Below are positions 44,316 to 53,136 of a DNA stretch of 64,000 nt, in pieces; within the stretch, counting starts at the first letter, position 1, and each line of letters begins with the position of its first letter. Below the pieces are notes generated by a model, which searched no databases, was not told where the DNA came from, and saw only the letters and a list, made by a program, of their open reading frames with translations. Origin of the DNA: JBBDWK01 sp040902885 (lineage in GTDB: Bacteria; Acidobacteriota; Terriglobia; Bryobacterales; Bryobacteraceae); assembly GCA_040902885.1 (NCBI GenBank), contig JBBDWK010000098.1, positions 11,644-75,643 of the forward strand. The letters are read 5' to 3'. The translations under genes were made by a program, and so were the position numbers.

Positions 44316-45319
44316 CGGCGCACGTAAAAGCGGCCGGTTGAGCGTCCAAACTGAGTCCAAAGGTTTTGGACCGCGTACTGGCCACTGTGCCGCGAGTATC
44401 GAATGGTAATGTGCTGGTGGGCTACGACACCTGCGACGACGCCGGAGTCTACCAGTTGACGCCGGAGCTTGCCCTGGTGCAGACAGTCGACTTCTTTACG
44501 CCGATCGTGGACGATCCCCTGCTGTTCGGCGCAATTGCCGCCGCCAATTCATTGAGCGACGTGTATGCAATGGGAGGAATTCCGATCACGGCGCTCTCCA
44601 TACTCGCCTATCCCGCCACAGGCGATCTGGAAGATCTTGAACAGGTGTTGAAGGGCGGCGCTGAGAAAATCCACGAAGCGAATTGCGTCGTGATCGGAGG
44701 TCACAGTATATCAGACCCCGAGATCAAGTTCGGATATTCTATCACTGGAACGGTGAATCCTAGGCGTGTAATGGCGAATTCCGGGGCTCGAACGGGAGAC
44801 GCCCTGGTGTTCACGAAGCAGCTTGGCACGGGAATTATAGCGACGGCGCTGAAGCGCGAGATGGCCGGGCAGGATCATGTGGATGCCGCGATCGCCTCCA
44901 TGCTGCGGCTGAACCGCGAAGCCTGCGAACGGATGCTCGAATTCGACACCCACGGCTGCACGGACGTGACCGGCTTCGGTTTGATCGGCCATGCACGGGA
45001 GATGGCCTGCGCGAGCCAGGTGACACTCGAAATTGACGTTGCAAGTGTGCAATTTCTCCCCGGCGCGCTCGACTACGCCCGCAAAGGCGCGATCCCCGGC
45101 GGCCTGCGCAACAACAAGGATTTCGCCTCCCACGCCGTGGAGACAGCAGCAGAGATCGAGCCGGAAATCGAAGATCTTTTATACGACCCGCAGACTTCCG
45201 GCGGACTTCTGATCTCGCTGCCGGAGCGCGACGCCGCGGCATTGGAAGGACGACTTCCCGGGGCCTACCGCATCGGGCGCGTGGCGCCGCTTGGCGAGAG
45301 GGCTATTCGGCTGGTGTGA
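44297..45319 (+). CDS. selD: Selenide, water dikinase SelD, a selenoprotein with in-frame UGA (Sec15)
   Basis: 340 residues if UGA 44339-44341 is read as selenocysteine. The frame from ATG 44297 reads MATKKLTAHVKAAG-U-ASKLSPKVL and joins the conserved SelD body without a break. Sec15 and Lys18 match the catalytic Cys/Sec-x-x-Lys of the family (Cys17 and Lys20 in E. coli). The ATP-binding body includes VGYDTCDDAGVYQL, the Asp-rich VQTVDFFTPIVDD and CTDVTGFGLIGHA, and it ends GERAIRLV. SelD makes selenophosphate from ATP and selenide, the selenium donor for Sec-tRNA. A standard gene caller would start at TTG 44366 and lose the active site. selB at 36757-38607 supports a working Sec system. Confidence 0.93.
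44342..44371 (+). promoter_or_regulatory. Bacterial SECIS element
   Basis: Directly after the UGA, GTCCAAA (44355-44361) and TTTGGAC (44365-44371) form a perfect seven-base stem with apical loop GGU (44362-44364), 20 bases after the UGA. A short stem with G at the loop start and this spacing fits the bacterial SECIS consensus recognised by SelB. A second GTCCAAA at 44344-44350 allows an alternative hairpin with the same right arm. Confidence 0.7.
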
Positions 45320-45414
45320 ACCCTGCGGATATGGAAGCGGGTGTGCCGATTAGTCGTCTCGCCGGTCGGAACCGCCTCCGTAAGCTGCTATAGCATGGTA
45401 CGAGAGATTCAATT

Positions 45415-45720
45415 TTGAATGAGAGGCAGTTTCAGTTCGAGTGGGATGAGGTCAAGGCAGTTGCGAACCTGCGAAAGCACGGCGTATCTTTCGAGCTTGC
45501 GTCCACGGTATTCAACGACCCGCGACTCCTCACCGTTGCCGATCTGGAGCACAGCAAAATCGACGAGCGGTGGTTCTCGATCGGCTGGGCAAGCAATGGA
45601 GCGATGCTTTCCGTCGTTTACCTCTGGTCGGAGGTTGATCCCGCAACCACGAAAATCCGCCTTATCTCAGCCCGAGAAGCGACACAAACTGAAATTTGCC
45701 ACTACAAGGAGAGTCTATGA
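45415..45720 (+). CDS. BrnT-family toxin
   Basis: 101 residues starting at TTG 45415. The BrnT pattern FEWDEVKAVANLRKHGVSFELASTVF and a C-terminal IRLISAREAT are clear; the family folds like RelE and is a type II ribonuclease toxin. The stop overlaps the antitoxin start by ATGA. It lies inside the rearranged region between selD and the NUDIX gene. Confidence 0.88.
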   Translation: MNERQFQFEWDEVKAVANLRKHGVSFELASTVFNDPRLLTVADLEHSKIDERWFSIGWASNGAMLSVVYLWSEVDPATTKIRLISAREATQTEICHYKESL

Positions 45721-45950
45721 ACGATCAACCAATCGACGATGACAAGATACCAACAGAGATCGACTTCAGCAAAGGTGTCCGAGGCCTCCATCACATTCCG
45801 GCGGGTGCGAAAGTCCTTTTGCCCGCTTCGATTGAGAGAAGCGTTTGGGAGTACTTCTCTAGCAAGGCCGAACAGAGGGGGATCGATCTATCGGAACTCT
45901 TGACGGACGTACTCAAGCGCGATATCGAAATCAATGAGGCGTTGAAGTAA
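45717..45950 (+). CDS. BrnA-like antitoxin
   Basis: 77 residues. An acidic N-terminus (DDDKIPTEIDFSKGVRG) precedes LPASIERSVWEYFSSKAEQRGIDLSELLTDVL, a ribbon-helix-helix-type DNA-binding end typical of BrnA. It is translated by overlap with brnT and would bind the toxin and repress the pair. Confidence 0.8.
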   Translation: MNDQPIDDDKIPTEIDFSKGVRGLHHIPAGAKVLLPASIERSVWEYFSSKAEQRGIDLSELLTDVLKRDIEINEALK

Positions 45951-45980
45951 CGCGGGCGCGATGCCGCAGAACAGTTCTTA

Positions 45981-46075
45981 GCGGTAATAGCGCTGCCAGA
46001 CGCAAAAACCGATAATTGTTTTGGCATCGACGATCCTGCCCGCGCGCACCGCGTCATCCAGTTGCCGCGGGGTGA
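45981..46075 (-). pseudogene. Duplicated 3' fragment of the NUDIX gene
   Basis: These 95 bases align without gaps to the NUDIX gene end at 46434-46528, 82 of 95 identical. The encoded tail TPRQLDDAVRAGRIVDAKTI through WQRYYR is nearly the same as the intact gene's, with most base changes silent, so the copy was once under selection or came from a related genome. No start or Nudix box is present. Confidence 0.8.
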
Positions 46076-46091
46076 CGTCGGCCGGGTGCTT

Positions 46092-46128
46092 CCGCTTGGC
46101 GAGAAGGCGATTCGACTGGTGTGAACCC
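46092..46128 (+). pseudogene. Duplicated 3' fragment of selD
   Basis: Thirty-seven bases match the selD end at 45287-45323 with three differences and still encode LGEKAIRLV plus stop. It begins 16 bases after the NUDIX fragment. Confidence 0.75.
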
Positions 46129-46251
46129 ATGCATTGTTGCGCCGCCGCTTGCTCACGCGCGCGGTTCGGTGCTGCCGCGTGTGCGAGCCGATGACCGTCG
46201 ACGGTGGATATAGTAAAGGCCTGTTTATCTTGTCCTGCCCAAAAAACTTCC

Positions 46252-46425
46252 ATGACTAAACGCATCAACATCGTGTTGCCGAAGGCGAAGACGAACCTAG
46301 CAGAACGCCTCAAACAGGGAGCCGTGGCCAATGCTCAACGAGACCTGGCCATTGCCCAGGAGTGGTTTCCCTTGGATGAGGAAGCATGGCAACCGAGAAA
46401 GCAAGCTAAAAAGCGCACAAAGTAG
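46252..46425 (+). CDS. Shortened ribbon-helix-helix antitoxin, orphan
   Basis: 57 residues. The start MTKRINIVLPK and the end ANAQRDLAIAQEWFPLDEEAWQ match the two ends of a family of roughly 80-residue RHH antitoxins that usually accompany MazF-type toxins, but the middle is missing: the first strand runs directly into LAERLKQGA. The DNA-binding helix pair is therefore incomplete. No toxin gene follows; the NUDIX gene on the other strand starts six bases later. It is probably a decaying remnant. Confidence 0.6.
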   Translation: MTKRINIVLPKAKTNLAERLKQGAVANAQRDLAIAQEWFPLDEEAWQPRKQAKKRTK

Positions 46426-46430
46426 ACTGC

Positions 46431-46955
46431 TCAGCGGTAATACCGCTGCCAGACGCAAAAGCCAATAATTGTTTTGGCGTCGACGATTTTGCCAGCACGC
46501 ATGTCCGCATCCAGTTGCCGCGGGGTGAACCAGCGGGTTTCAATGCGCTCGTCGTCCATCGGCTTCGGCGGGCCGCTCACCAGTCCCGTGGCGAGATAGA
46601 GGCTCATCTTCTCGTCCACATAGCCCGGACTCGGGAAGAACGAGACCAACCGTTTCCAGTGGCGCGCGCCGTAGCCGGTCTCTTCTTTCAGCTCGCGGCG
46701 GGCGGCCTGAAGCGGGGTTTCTCCCTCGTCCACGCGGCCCGCCGGCAGTTCCCAGAGGTCCTTGCCCGCGGGCAGGCGGTACTGGCGAACCATCAGGATT
46801 GCGTTCTTCCCGTCCATTGCCATCATGACCGCCGAGCCGTTGTGACGTATGACGGAGCGTTGAATCTCAAATCCGTCCCGCTCGTCCCGGGCACGGTCCT
46901 CGGTGACTCGAAACAGACTGCACCGGTATCGTTCCTCCGAAGAAACGATCTTCAT
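46431..46955 (-). CDS. NUDIX hydrolase, ADP-ribose pyrophosphatase-like
   Basis: 174 residues. The Nudix box is complete: GRVDEGETPLQAARRELKEE-T-G, with the G-x5-E-x7-R-E-x2-E-E-x-G spacing. A preceding MVRQYRLPAGKDLWELPAG segment is typical of ADP-ribose pyrophosphatases, which cleave ADP-ribose to AMP and ribose 5-phosphate. The ATG overlaps the stop of the upstream M16 peptidase gene, so it is the last gene of a four-gene operon. Its 3' end is duplicated at 45981-46075. Confidence 0.9.
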   Translation of the reverse strand: MKIVSSEERYRCSLFRVTEDRARDERDGFEIQRSVIRHNGSAVMMAMDGKNAILMVRQYRLPAGKDLWELPAGRVDEGETPLQAARRELKEETGYGARHWKRLVSFFPSPGYVDEKMSLYLATGLVSGPPKPMDDERIETRWFTPRQLDADMRAGKIVDAKTIIGFCVWQRYYR

Positions 46956-48358
46956 CAGTCGACCTTGGTCACTTGAACCTTGCCGAACTTCTCGAGCGGC
47001 TTGGCGATCTGCGCCGCGTCGCCGACGACCACGATGGTCGCATCGTCCGGCGAGATATAACTGCCGCCCACACGCTGGATCTGGTTTGGCTCCACGGAAC
47101 GAATGCGCGCGGTGTACTTCTCGAGATAATCGGTTCCAAGACCCATCGTCTTGACCGAGTTCAACTGCTCGGCCAAGCCGCCCTGCGTCTCCAGGCCCAT
47201 AACAAACCGGCCGCTGAGATAGTTCTTCACGTCCGTCAGCTCGTCCTTGGTGACAGGCTCTTTGCCCATGGCCTCCAGGTGCTGGAGCATGGTTTCGAGC
47301 GCTGGAACCACTACTTCGTTGCGCACCTGGGTGGCGGCGGCAAAGTAACCTGCATCCCGGTTGACCTCCTGATGGCTGTAGACGGAGTACGCGTAGCCCT
47401 TCTTCTCCCGGACGTCATTGAAGAGCCGGGAGCTGGCGCCTCCCCCCAGAATCGTGTTGCCCACGGTAAGCGGAAAATAGTCGGGACTTGTCCGCGTAAC
47501 CGAGAGTTGCCCGATGCGTATGTCGGCCTGTACCGAACCCGGCCGGTCCACCAGCACGATCTGCCGGTTCGCTTTGGGAAATTTTGCCTCCGGCGCGGCG
47601 GGAACCTCGCGCGACTTCCAGTCGCCGAACTGCTGCCGGAGAACGCGCAGCGTTTCCTCGCGCGGCGGAATTCCGCCCAGCAGGATCAGCGTGGCATTGT
47701 TGGGAGCGAGATGGGTGTCGCGGAATTTGGCGAGGGCGGCGCGGTCCAGCTGGTCGAGTGCTTCCACGGTGGGCGCGACGCGCGAGTAGGGATGGCCGCC
47801 GTAGACCACGGAGTTGAACTTTTCGCGCAGGAGAAAATCGGGAGTGGAGCGCTGCGCCATCAGTTCCTGCTTCCGGTTCTGCTTCCGCAACTGGACCTCT
47901 TCCTCGGGGAAGGAGGCGTTGCGGGCGGCATCGGCCACGATCTCGATCAGTTTGCCGCTGTTCTCCGCGAGTGCGTTGGCGCTGAGCGTCAGCACGTCCG
48001 CGCTGGAACGGCCGTTCAAGTCGCCGCCGATGGACGCCATCTCCTCGGCAATCTGCCGGCCGCTGCGCTTGGCGGTTCCTTCCGTCAGCAGAGCGGCTAC
48101 GCTCTCCGCCAAACCGGGCAGCGGCTGGGGATCGAACTTGGACCCCGCAAGAAACGACAGACGCACCGTGACCAGCGGAAAACGTCTGTCTTCCACCAGC
48201 ACAACGGTCAACCCGTTGGGTAATTTGGTCTCGTAAACCGGAGGAAGCTTGTAAGCCGGCAGCGCGGGAGTTTCCGGCGGCTTGGTCCGGTCGACGCTCT
48301 GCGCCATCAAAGACAAAGAGGCGGCTGCGCATACAGCCATCAATTTACGGCCAGACAT
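46955..48358 (-). CDS. M16-family peptidase homologue without the HxxEH motif (probable regulatory partner)
   Basis: 467 residues with a signal peptide (about 1-19). The fold resembles insulinase-like M16 proteases (LPNGLTVVLVEDRRFPLVTVRL, later YAYSVYSH and a C-terminal domain), but where the zinc motif should be it reads LPGLAESVAALL, with no His-x-x-Glu-His. M16 enzymes often work as pairs of one active and one inactive subunit, and the active subunit is encoded immediately upstream with two bases between genes. Together they likely degrade peptides in the periplasm. Confidence 0.88.
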   Translation of the reverse strand: MSGRKLMAVCAAASLSLMAQSVDRTKPPETPALPAYKLPPVYETKLPNGLTVVLVEDRRFPLVTVRLSFLAGSKFDPQPLPGLAESVAALLTEGTAKRSGRQIAEEMASIGGDLNGRSSADVLTLSANALAENSGKLIEIVADAARNASFPEEEVQLRKQNRKQELMAQRSTPDFLLREKFNSVVYGGHPYSRVAPTVEALDQLDRAALAKFRDTHLAPNNATLILLGGIPPREETLRVLRQQFGDWKSREVPAAPEAKFPKANRQIVLVDRPGSVQADIRIGQLSVTRTSPDYFPLTVGNTILGGGASSRLFNDVREKKGYAYSVYSHQEVNRDAGYFAAATQVRNEVVVPALETMLQHLEAMGKEPVTKDELTDVKNYLSGRFVMGLETQGGLAEQLNSVKTMGLGTDYLEKYTARIRSVEPNQIQRVGGSYISPDDATIVVVGDAAQIAKPLEKFGKVQVTKVD

Positions 48359-48360
48359 AT

Positions 48361-49734
48361 CTACTTACTCTCCTTCGGCGCCTGTGGAGGTGCCTTGGGC
48401 GCTGGAACAATCTCCAGCACCGAGCGCCTCTCCGGCGTCAAATACTTTTTCGCGGCGGCTTGAATCTGCTCCGGCGTCACCGCGATGAATCGGTCAAGCT
48501 CGCTGTTGATCAGGGCGGGGTCCCCGTCCAGCACGGCGTACTGGGCAAGCAGCTTGGCGCGGTTCAACGAGCTTTGCAGTTGCGAAAGCCGGCTGGACCG
48601 CAGGTAGGTTCGCGCTCTTTCGAGCTCCTTCGGGTCCACGCCCTCTTTCTGGATGGCCGCAATCTCCTCCTGCACCTGTTCGGTAATCTGCTTCCCGGTG
48701 AAGCTCGGCTTGTGCAGCAGGAACGCCGACCAGAGTCCCGGGTCCTTGTAATCGCTCGCATCGGCGAAAGGCCACCCAAGGTTTGCCTCGTACTGAATCA
48801 CGGACTGCTTTCCCTTCACCAGATTCTGCTGGAAGCGGGAACTGTCGCCGCCGGTCAGCAGAACGTCGATCATCCCCAGTGCGTAATACTCGGGCGTCCG
48901 GCGGGCTGGACCCGGATAACCGACGACCACGCCCGGCACTCTCGCGTGAGGGTCGCGGTAAACGCCGCTGTGCGGTTTCGGATCGGCCGGCTCGCTCATG
49001 TCGGGATGCTTCGGCCGCGGCTGCGATGGAATATCGCCGAAGTACGTCTCCACCAGCTTCTTCGCCTCGGGGATCTGAACGTCGCCCACCAGCACCAGCA
49101 CGGCGTTGTTGGGAGCGTAATAGGTCTTGAAGAACGCGGCCACGTCCTTCACGGTGGCCGCGTTCAGATCCTCGTAGGTGCCTATCAGCGAGTGCGAGCT
49201 CTGCCAATTCCGGAAAACCAGCTCGGGCCAGCGATCGATAATGGCCGTGTTGTAGGGCCGGTTGTCGAAGGAGAGCCGGCGCTCTTCCTTGACCGCCTCC
49301 TTCTGGTTGGTCAGGTTCTCGTCCGTGATGGCCAGGGAGCGCATGCGGTCCGACTCCAGCCACAGACCGACGGCCAGCTTGTTCGACGGGAGCACCTCGA
49401 AGTAGTCCGTATAGTCCGGGTGCGTGGAGCCGTTGAGAGTGCCGCCGTTCGATTCGACAGTCTTGAAGTGTACGCCCTTCGGAGCGTTCGCCGACCCCTG
49501 GAACATCATGTGCTCGAACAGGTGGGCGAAGCCCGTGCGGCCCTTCTCCTCGGAGCGCGCGCCCACGTCGTACATTACATAGACCGCCACCACGGGCACC
49601 GCGTTGTCCCGCGACAGGACCACGCGCATGCCGTTCTTGAGCTTGTACTGCTCGATCGGGATGCTGAATCCCGAAGGAGGCGCGGCGGAGAGAGCCGTCG
49701 CGGCCGCCAGAAGAAGGATAGTTGAAAGTTTCAT
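48361..49734 (-). CDS. M16-family zinc peptidase, active subunit
   Basis: 457 residues with a signal peptide (about 1-18). The inverted zinc motif HLFEH is at residues 71-75 (GFAHLFEHMMFQGS) and a downstream Glu-rich LTNQKEAVKEERR supplies the third ligand. A C-terminal M16 domain follows. It probably pairs with the inactive homologue encoded downstream. Six bases separate it from the PolX gene. Confidence 0.92.
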   Translation of the reverse strand: MKLSTILLLAAATALSAAPPSGFSIPIEQYKLKNGMRVVLSRDNAVPVVAVYVMYDVGARSEEKGRTGFAHLFEHMMFQGSANAPKGVHFKTVESNGGTLNGSTHPDYTDYFEVLPSNKLAVGLWLESDRMRSLAITDENLTNQKEAVKEERRLSFDNRPYNTAIIDRWPELVFRNWQSSHSLIGTYEDLNAATVKDVAAFFKTYYAPNNAVLVLVGDVQIPEAKKLVETYFGDIPSQPRPKHPDMSEPADPKPHSGVYRDPHARVPGVVVGYPGPARRTPEYYALGMIDVLLTGGDSSRFQQNLVKGKQSVIQYEANLGWPFADASDYKDPGLWSAFLLHKPSFTGKQITEQVQEEIAAIQKEGVDPKELERARTYLRSSRLSQLQSSLNRAKLLAQYAVLDGDPALINSELDRFIAVTPEQIQAAAKKYLTPERRSVLEIVPAPKAPPQAPKESK

Positions 49735-49740
49735 CGCGTC

Positions 49741-51468
49741 TTAATTCCTGCTCAATGCGTTGGAGAACTGGTCCAACGGCAGAGTGTTAATCACATCGGA
49801 AGGCTCCAGCCATCCGCGCCGTGCCATGGTAACGCCATAGCGCATATTGGCCAGGTGCCGGGGATGGTGAGCATCGGTGGAGATTACAAACCTGGCCCCT
49901 TTTGCTTTGGCGCTTCGAATCAACGGAGCGCTCAGATCCAGCCTTTCCGGGCTGGCATTGATCTCGAGAATCACGTTGCGCCGGGCGGCCTCCGCGAGCA
50001 CGCGCTCCACGTCGAACGGATACGGATCGCGGTGCAGAAGGACTCGTCCGGTGGGGTGTCCGATGGCGCGCAACTGCGGGCACTCCAAAGCGCGCAGCAG
50101 ACGGTCCGTCATCTCGGCCGGCTCCAGATTCATGTGGCTGTGTACACTGCCGATCACCCAATCGAGCTCCGCGAGAGCGTCCCCGGCCAGATCCAGTCTG
50201 CCATCGCGCAGGATGTCGCATTCCAGGCCCGAGAAGACGCGAATGCCCAGTTCGCCGTGGTCCAACTTGCGGACCAGTTGGGCGAAGGCAACCGCCCGGC
50301 TCTCGTCCAGGCCGTTGGTCATGGCCAATGCTTTGGAGTGATCCGTAATCGCGATGTACTCGTAGCCCAGCGCGCGCGCCGCCGAAGCCATCTGTTCTAA
50401 AGACGCGCGGCCGTCGGATTCGGTTGTGTGCATGTGCAGATCGCCCCGGATCTGCCCCAGCTCGACCAGCTTCGGCAGCGTGCCCGCCATGGCGGCCTCG
50501 ATCTCGCCCGAACCTTCACGCAGCTCGGGCGGAATCCAGGCCAGCCCCAGCGCGGCGTAGATTTCCTCCTCGGTTTCGCCCGCCACGCGAGAGTCGTCCG
50601 CCACCCGGAAAAGTCCGTATTCGCTGAGCTTCAGGCCCATCTTGACGGCGCGGTTGCGCAGCGCCACATTGTGGTCCTTGCTGCCGGTGAAATACTGGAG
50701 AGCCGCTCCATAGCTCTCGCGCGCGAGCACGCGCACGTCAACCTGAATTCCCTCATGGCCCACTAGCGCACTGGCCTTGTTCTCGCCGTGCCCCAGCACC
50801 TCGCGCACCGGCGGATACGCGACGAAGCGGCCGAGCACGCTCCTCGTATCCTTGGAAGTGACCAGCAGATCCAGATCGCCCACCGTCTCGCGCCCGCGGC
50901 GCAGGCTGCCGGCCGGAGTAATCTCTTCGATGCCGCCAGCTTCGAGAAGGTAGGCGGAAATTTCCTTCGCGACGCGGTCGGCGAAGCTCAGCAGGAAGCG
51001 GCCCTCGCTCTGCCGGTACTGCTCGATGGAGCGCAGCACTTTCTCTTCGAGTTTCGCGCCCATGCGGGGCAGCGTCCGCAGCTTCTGCTCGCGGCAAATG
51101 CGCTCCAGATCGTCCACGCAGGCAACCTGAAAGTGCTCGTACAGCAGACCGATGCCCTTCGGGCCCAGGCCCTGGATCTTGAGCAGCTCGAGGGCGCCGA
51201 GCGGAAATTTTTGCAGAAGCTCATCGCGCCGCTCGCAGGAGCCGGAGGTGACGATTTCCTGGAGCACCACGGCCAATCCCTTGCCGATTCCCGGGATCCC
51301 GGTGACCTTCCGCTCCGGGTTGCGGAGTATGCCCACGACCGGCTCGGGATGGCTTTCCACGGCCGCGGCGCCCAGGCGGTAACTGCGGATACGGAAACTG
51401 TCGTCTCCGGCGATTTCCATCAGATCCGCCGTCTCCAACAGCACCCGCGCGATTTCCTTATTTTCCAT
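49741..51468 (-). CDS. polX: Bacterial family X DNA polymerase with PHP domain (PolX)
   Basis: 575 residues from ATG 51468; an ATG at 51486 is possible. Helix-hairpin-helix segments (GIPGIGKGLA, KIQGLGPKGIGLLYEH) precede the nucleotidyltransferase core GSLRRGRETVGDLDLLV with its Asp-x-Asp. A C-terminal PHP domain starts GDLHMHTTESDG and shows ITDHSK and ISTDAHHP, giving a 3'-5' exonuclease. PolX fills short gaps in repair. It heads an operon with two peptidases and a NUDIX hydrolase. Confidence 0.93.
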   Translation of the reverse strand: MENKEIARVLLETADLMEIAGDDSFRIRSYRLGAAAVESHPEPVVGILRNPERKVTGIPGIGKGLAVVLQEIVTSGSCERRDELLQKFPLGALELLKIQGLGPKGIGLLYEHFQVACVDDLERICREQKLRTLPRMGAKLEEKVLRSIEQYRQSEGRFLLSFADRVAKEISAYLLEAGGIEEITPAGSLRRGRETVGDLDLLVTSKDTRSVLGRFVAYPPVREVLGHGENKASALVGHEGIQVDVRVLARESYGAALQYFTGSKDHNVALRNRAVKMGLKLSEYGLFRVADDSRVAGETEEEIYAALGLAWIPPELREGSGEIEAAMAGTLPKLVELGQIRGDLHMHTTESDGRASLEQMASAARALGYEYIAITDHSKALAMTNGLDESRAVAFAQLVRKLDHGELGIRVFSGLECDILRDGRLDLAGDALAELDWVIGSVHSHMNLEPAEMTDRLLRALECPQLRAIGHPTGRVLLHRDPYPFDVERVLAEAARRNVILEINASPERLDLSAPLIRSAKAKGARFVISTDAHHPRHLANMRYGVTMARRGWLEPSDVINTLPLDQFSNALSRN

Positions 51469-51569
51469 GTAGGGGAACGCTACCATTTTAACCGGTTCGG
51501 CCGGGGCGAAGAGCGGATTCTTCCAGTGGCAGACGATGTGCACCAGCGCCGTTGACTCAGGAGGTGCTT

Positions 51570-53111
51570 ATGTCCCGGATCGTTCGCCTGGGCACGTTAC
51601 TCGCCGTGGGTTTCGCGGCGGTCATCATCGTCGCCCAAAACCAGAATCCCGAGGAGCGGAACCGGCTGCGGACGCGCGCCGGGGAGCCGGCCGTCGCAAT
51701 ACCCGAACCCAGCGTAAATGCAACGCACGTGCCCATCGGCTACCGGGTCGAAATGGTCATGCAGGACCTGGTCTACCCGACCAGCGTGGAGTTCGACAAG
51801 GCGGGCAACCTGTACGTGGCCGAAGGCGGCTACTCGTTCGGCGCGGCCGTGACGGCGCCTGCCCGGATCATCCGCGTTACGCCCAACGGCAGAATGAAAG
51901 TGGTGGCGAGCGAGCTGAGCGGGCCGGTTACCGACCTGCTGTGGGGCAACGACGGCCTCTACATCTCCCAGCGCGGCAAAATCTCCCTGCTCGATACGGC
52001 GGCGGGCGCCGTGCGCGACCTGATAACCGGTCTCCCCAGCGACGGCGATTACCAGAATAATCAGCTCGCCCTGGGGCCGGACGGCAAAATCTACTTCGGA
52101 CAGGGTACGGCGACGAATTCCGGCGTGGTAGGCCTGGACAACTATCAGATGGGCTGGCTCGCCAAAAATCCCGGAGTACACGACATTCCCCCTCAGGAAA
52201 TTGTTCTGCGCAACACCGAGTACCAGTCGATAGATCCGCTGACGCAGCCGCAGACTGAGATGGTTTCTACTGGACCCTTTCTTCCTTTCGCCCAGAACGT
52301 AAAGAACGCTCACTCGTACAAGGTGAAAGCGGACGTCAGGGCGAACGGGACCATCCTGCGCATGAACCGCGACGGGTCCGGCCTCGAGGTCTACGCGTGG
52401 GGCCTGCGGAATCCGGCCGGCGTTCTATGGGCGCCCGACGGCAAACTCTACGTCACGGAGAACGGTTTCGACGTGCGGGGAAGCAGGCCCATCGCCAACG
52501 ACACGGAGGATCTGTACGCCATCAAGGAAGGCGGCTGGTACGGCTGGCCCGACTACGCTGGAGGAAGGCCCGTCACCGACCCCCGCTTCGCACCTCCGCG
52601 CGGCGCCGCGCCGCAATTCCTGATGGAAAACCATCCGCCGGTAGAGAAGCCCCTGCTCATGTTTCCTCCGCATGCCGGGATTGCGAAGCTGGATGCCAGC
52701 CCCAACGACCGCTTCGGCCGCAGGGGCGACCTCTTCGTGGCCTTCCAGGGCTACATGATCCCGACCCCGGCATCGGTGCCGCGGGACGGTCATCCGGTGG
52801 TTCGCATCAATCTGGGAAACCAGAAAGCGGAAACGTTCTTCGCGGGGCTGAAGAAGCGAGATGCCCAGCCCGCGACCGGCGTTTACACCGGCGCCGAGAC
52901 AGTCACGGACGGGCCCCGGCGGCCGGTGGACGTACGCTTCTCTCCGGACGGCCAGGCGATGTACATCGTGGACTTCGGCGCGTCCCTGGTTGAGCTGACG
53001 GGCCCGCGGCCTCTGCCGGGATCGGGCGTCATCTGGCGCGTGGTTCCGAAGGGAGTCAATGTGACGCCGCAGGCGAATCTGTCGGCTAAGAATGCGAACC
53101 AAGAGCGGTGA
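51570..53111 (+). CDS. Secreted PQQ-dependent sugar dehydrogenase-like beta-propeller (glucose/sorbosone dehydrogenase family)
   Basis: 513 residues from ATG 51570, with AGGAGGT six bases upstream (ATG 51552 is weaker). A signal-like segment (about 5-24) is followed by a six-bladed propeller pattern: PTSVEFDKAGNLYVAEGG, LLWGNDGLYIS, QLALGPDGKIYFGQG, YAWGLRNPAGVLWAPDGKLYVTENG and VRFSPDGQAMYIVDFG. YAWGLRNPAG is characteristic of soluble aldose dehydrogenases that oxidise sugars with PQQ. No PQQ biosynthesis genes are nearby. It stands alone, divergent from the PolX operon. Confidence 0.88.
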   Translation: MSRIVRLGTLLAVGFAAVIIVAQNQNPEERNRLRTRAGEPAVAIPEPSVNATHVPIGYRVEMVMQDLVYPTSVEFDKAGNLYVAEGGYSFGAAVTAPARIIRVTPNGRMKVVASELSGPVTDLLWGNDGLYISQRGKISLLDTAAGAVRDLITGLPSDGDYQNNQLALGPDGKIYFGQGTATNSGVVGLDNYQMGWLAKNPGVHDIPPQEIVLRNTEYQSIDPLTQPQTEMVSTGPFLPFAQNVKNAHSYKVKADVRANGTILRMNRDGSGLEVYAWGLRNPAGVLWAPDGKLYVTENGFDVRGSRPIANDTEDLYAIKEGGWYGWPDYAGGRPVTDPRFAPPRGAAPQFLMENHPPVEKPLLMFPPHAGIAKLDASPNDRFGRRGDLFVAFQGYMIPTPASVPRDGHPVVRINLGNQKAETFFAGLKKRDAQPATGVYTGAETVTDGPRRPVDVRFSPDGQAMYIVDFGASLVELTGPRPLPGSGVIWRVVPKGVNVTPQANLSAKNANQER

Positions 53112-53136
53112 TCGACATCCCGCTTGCTTGGGCTGG

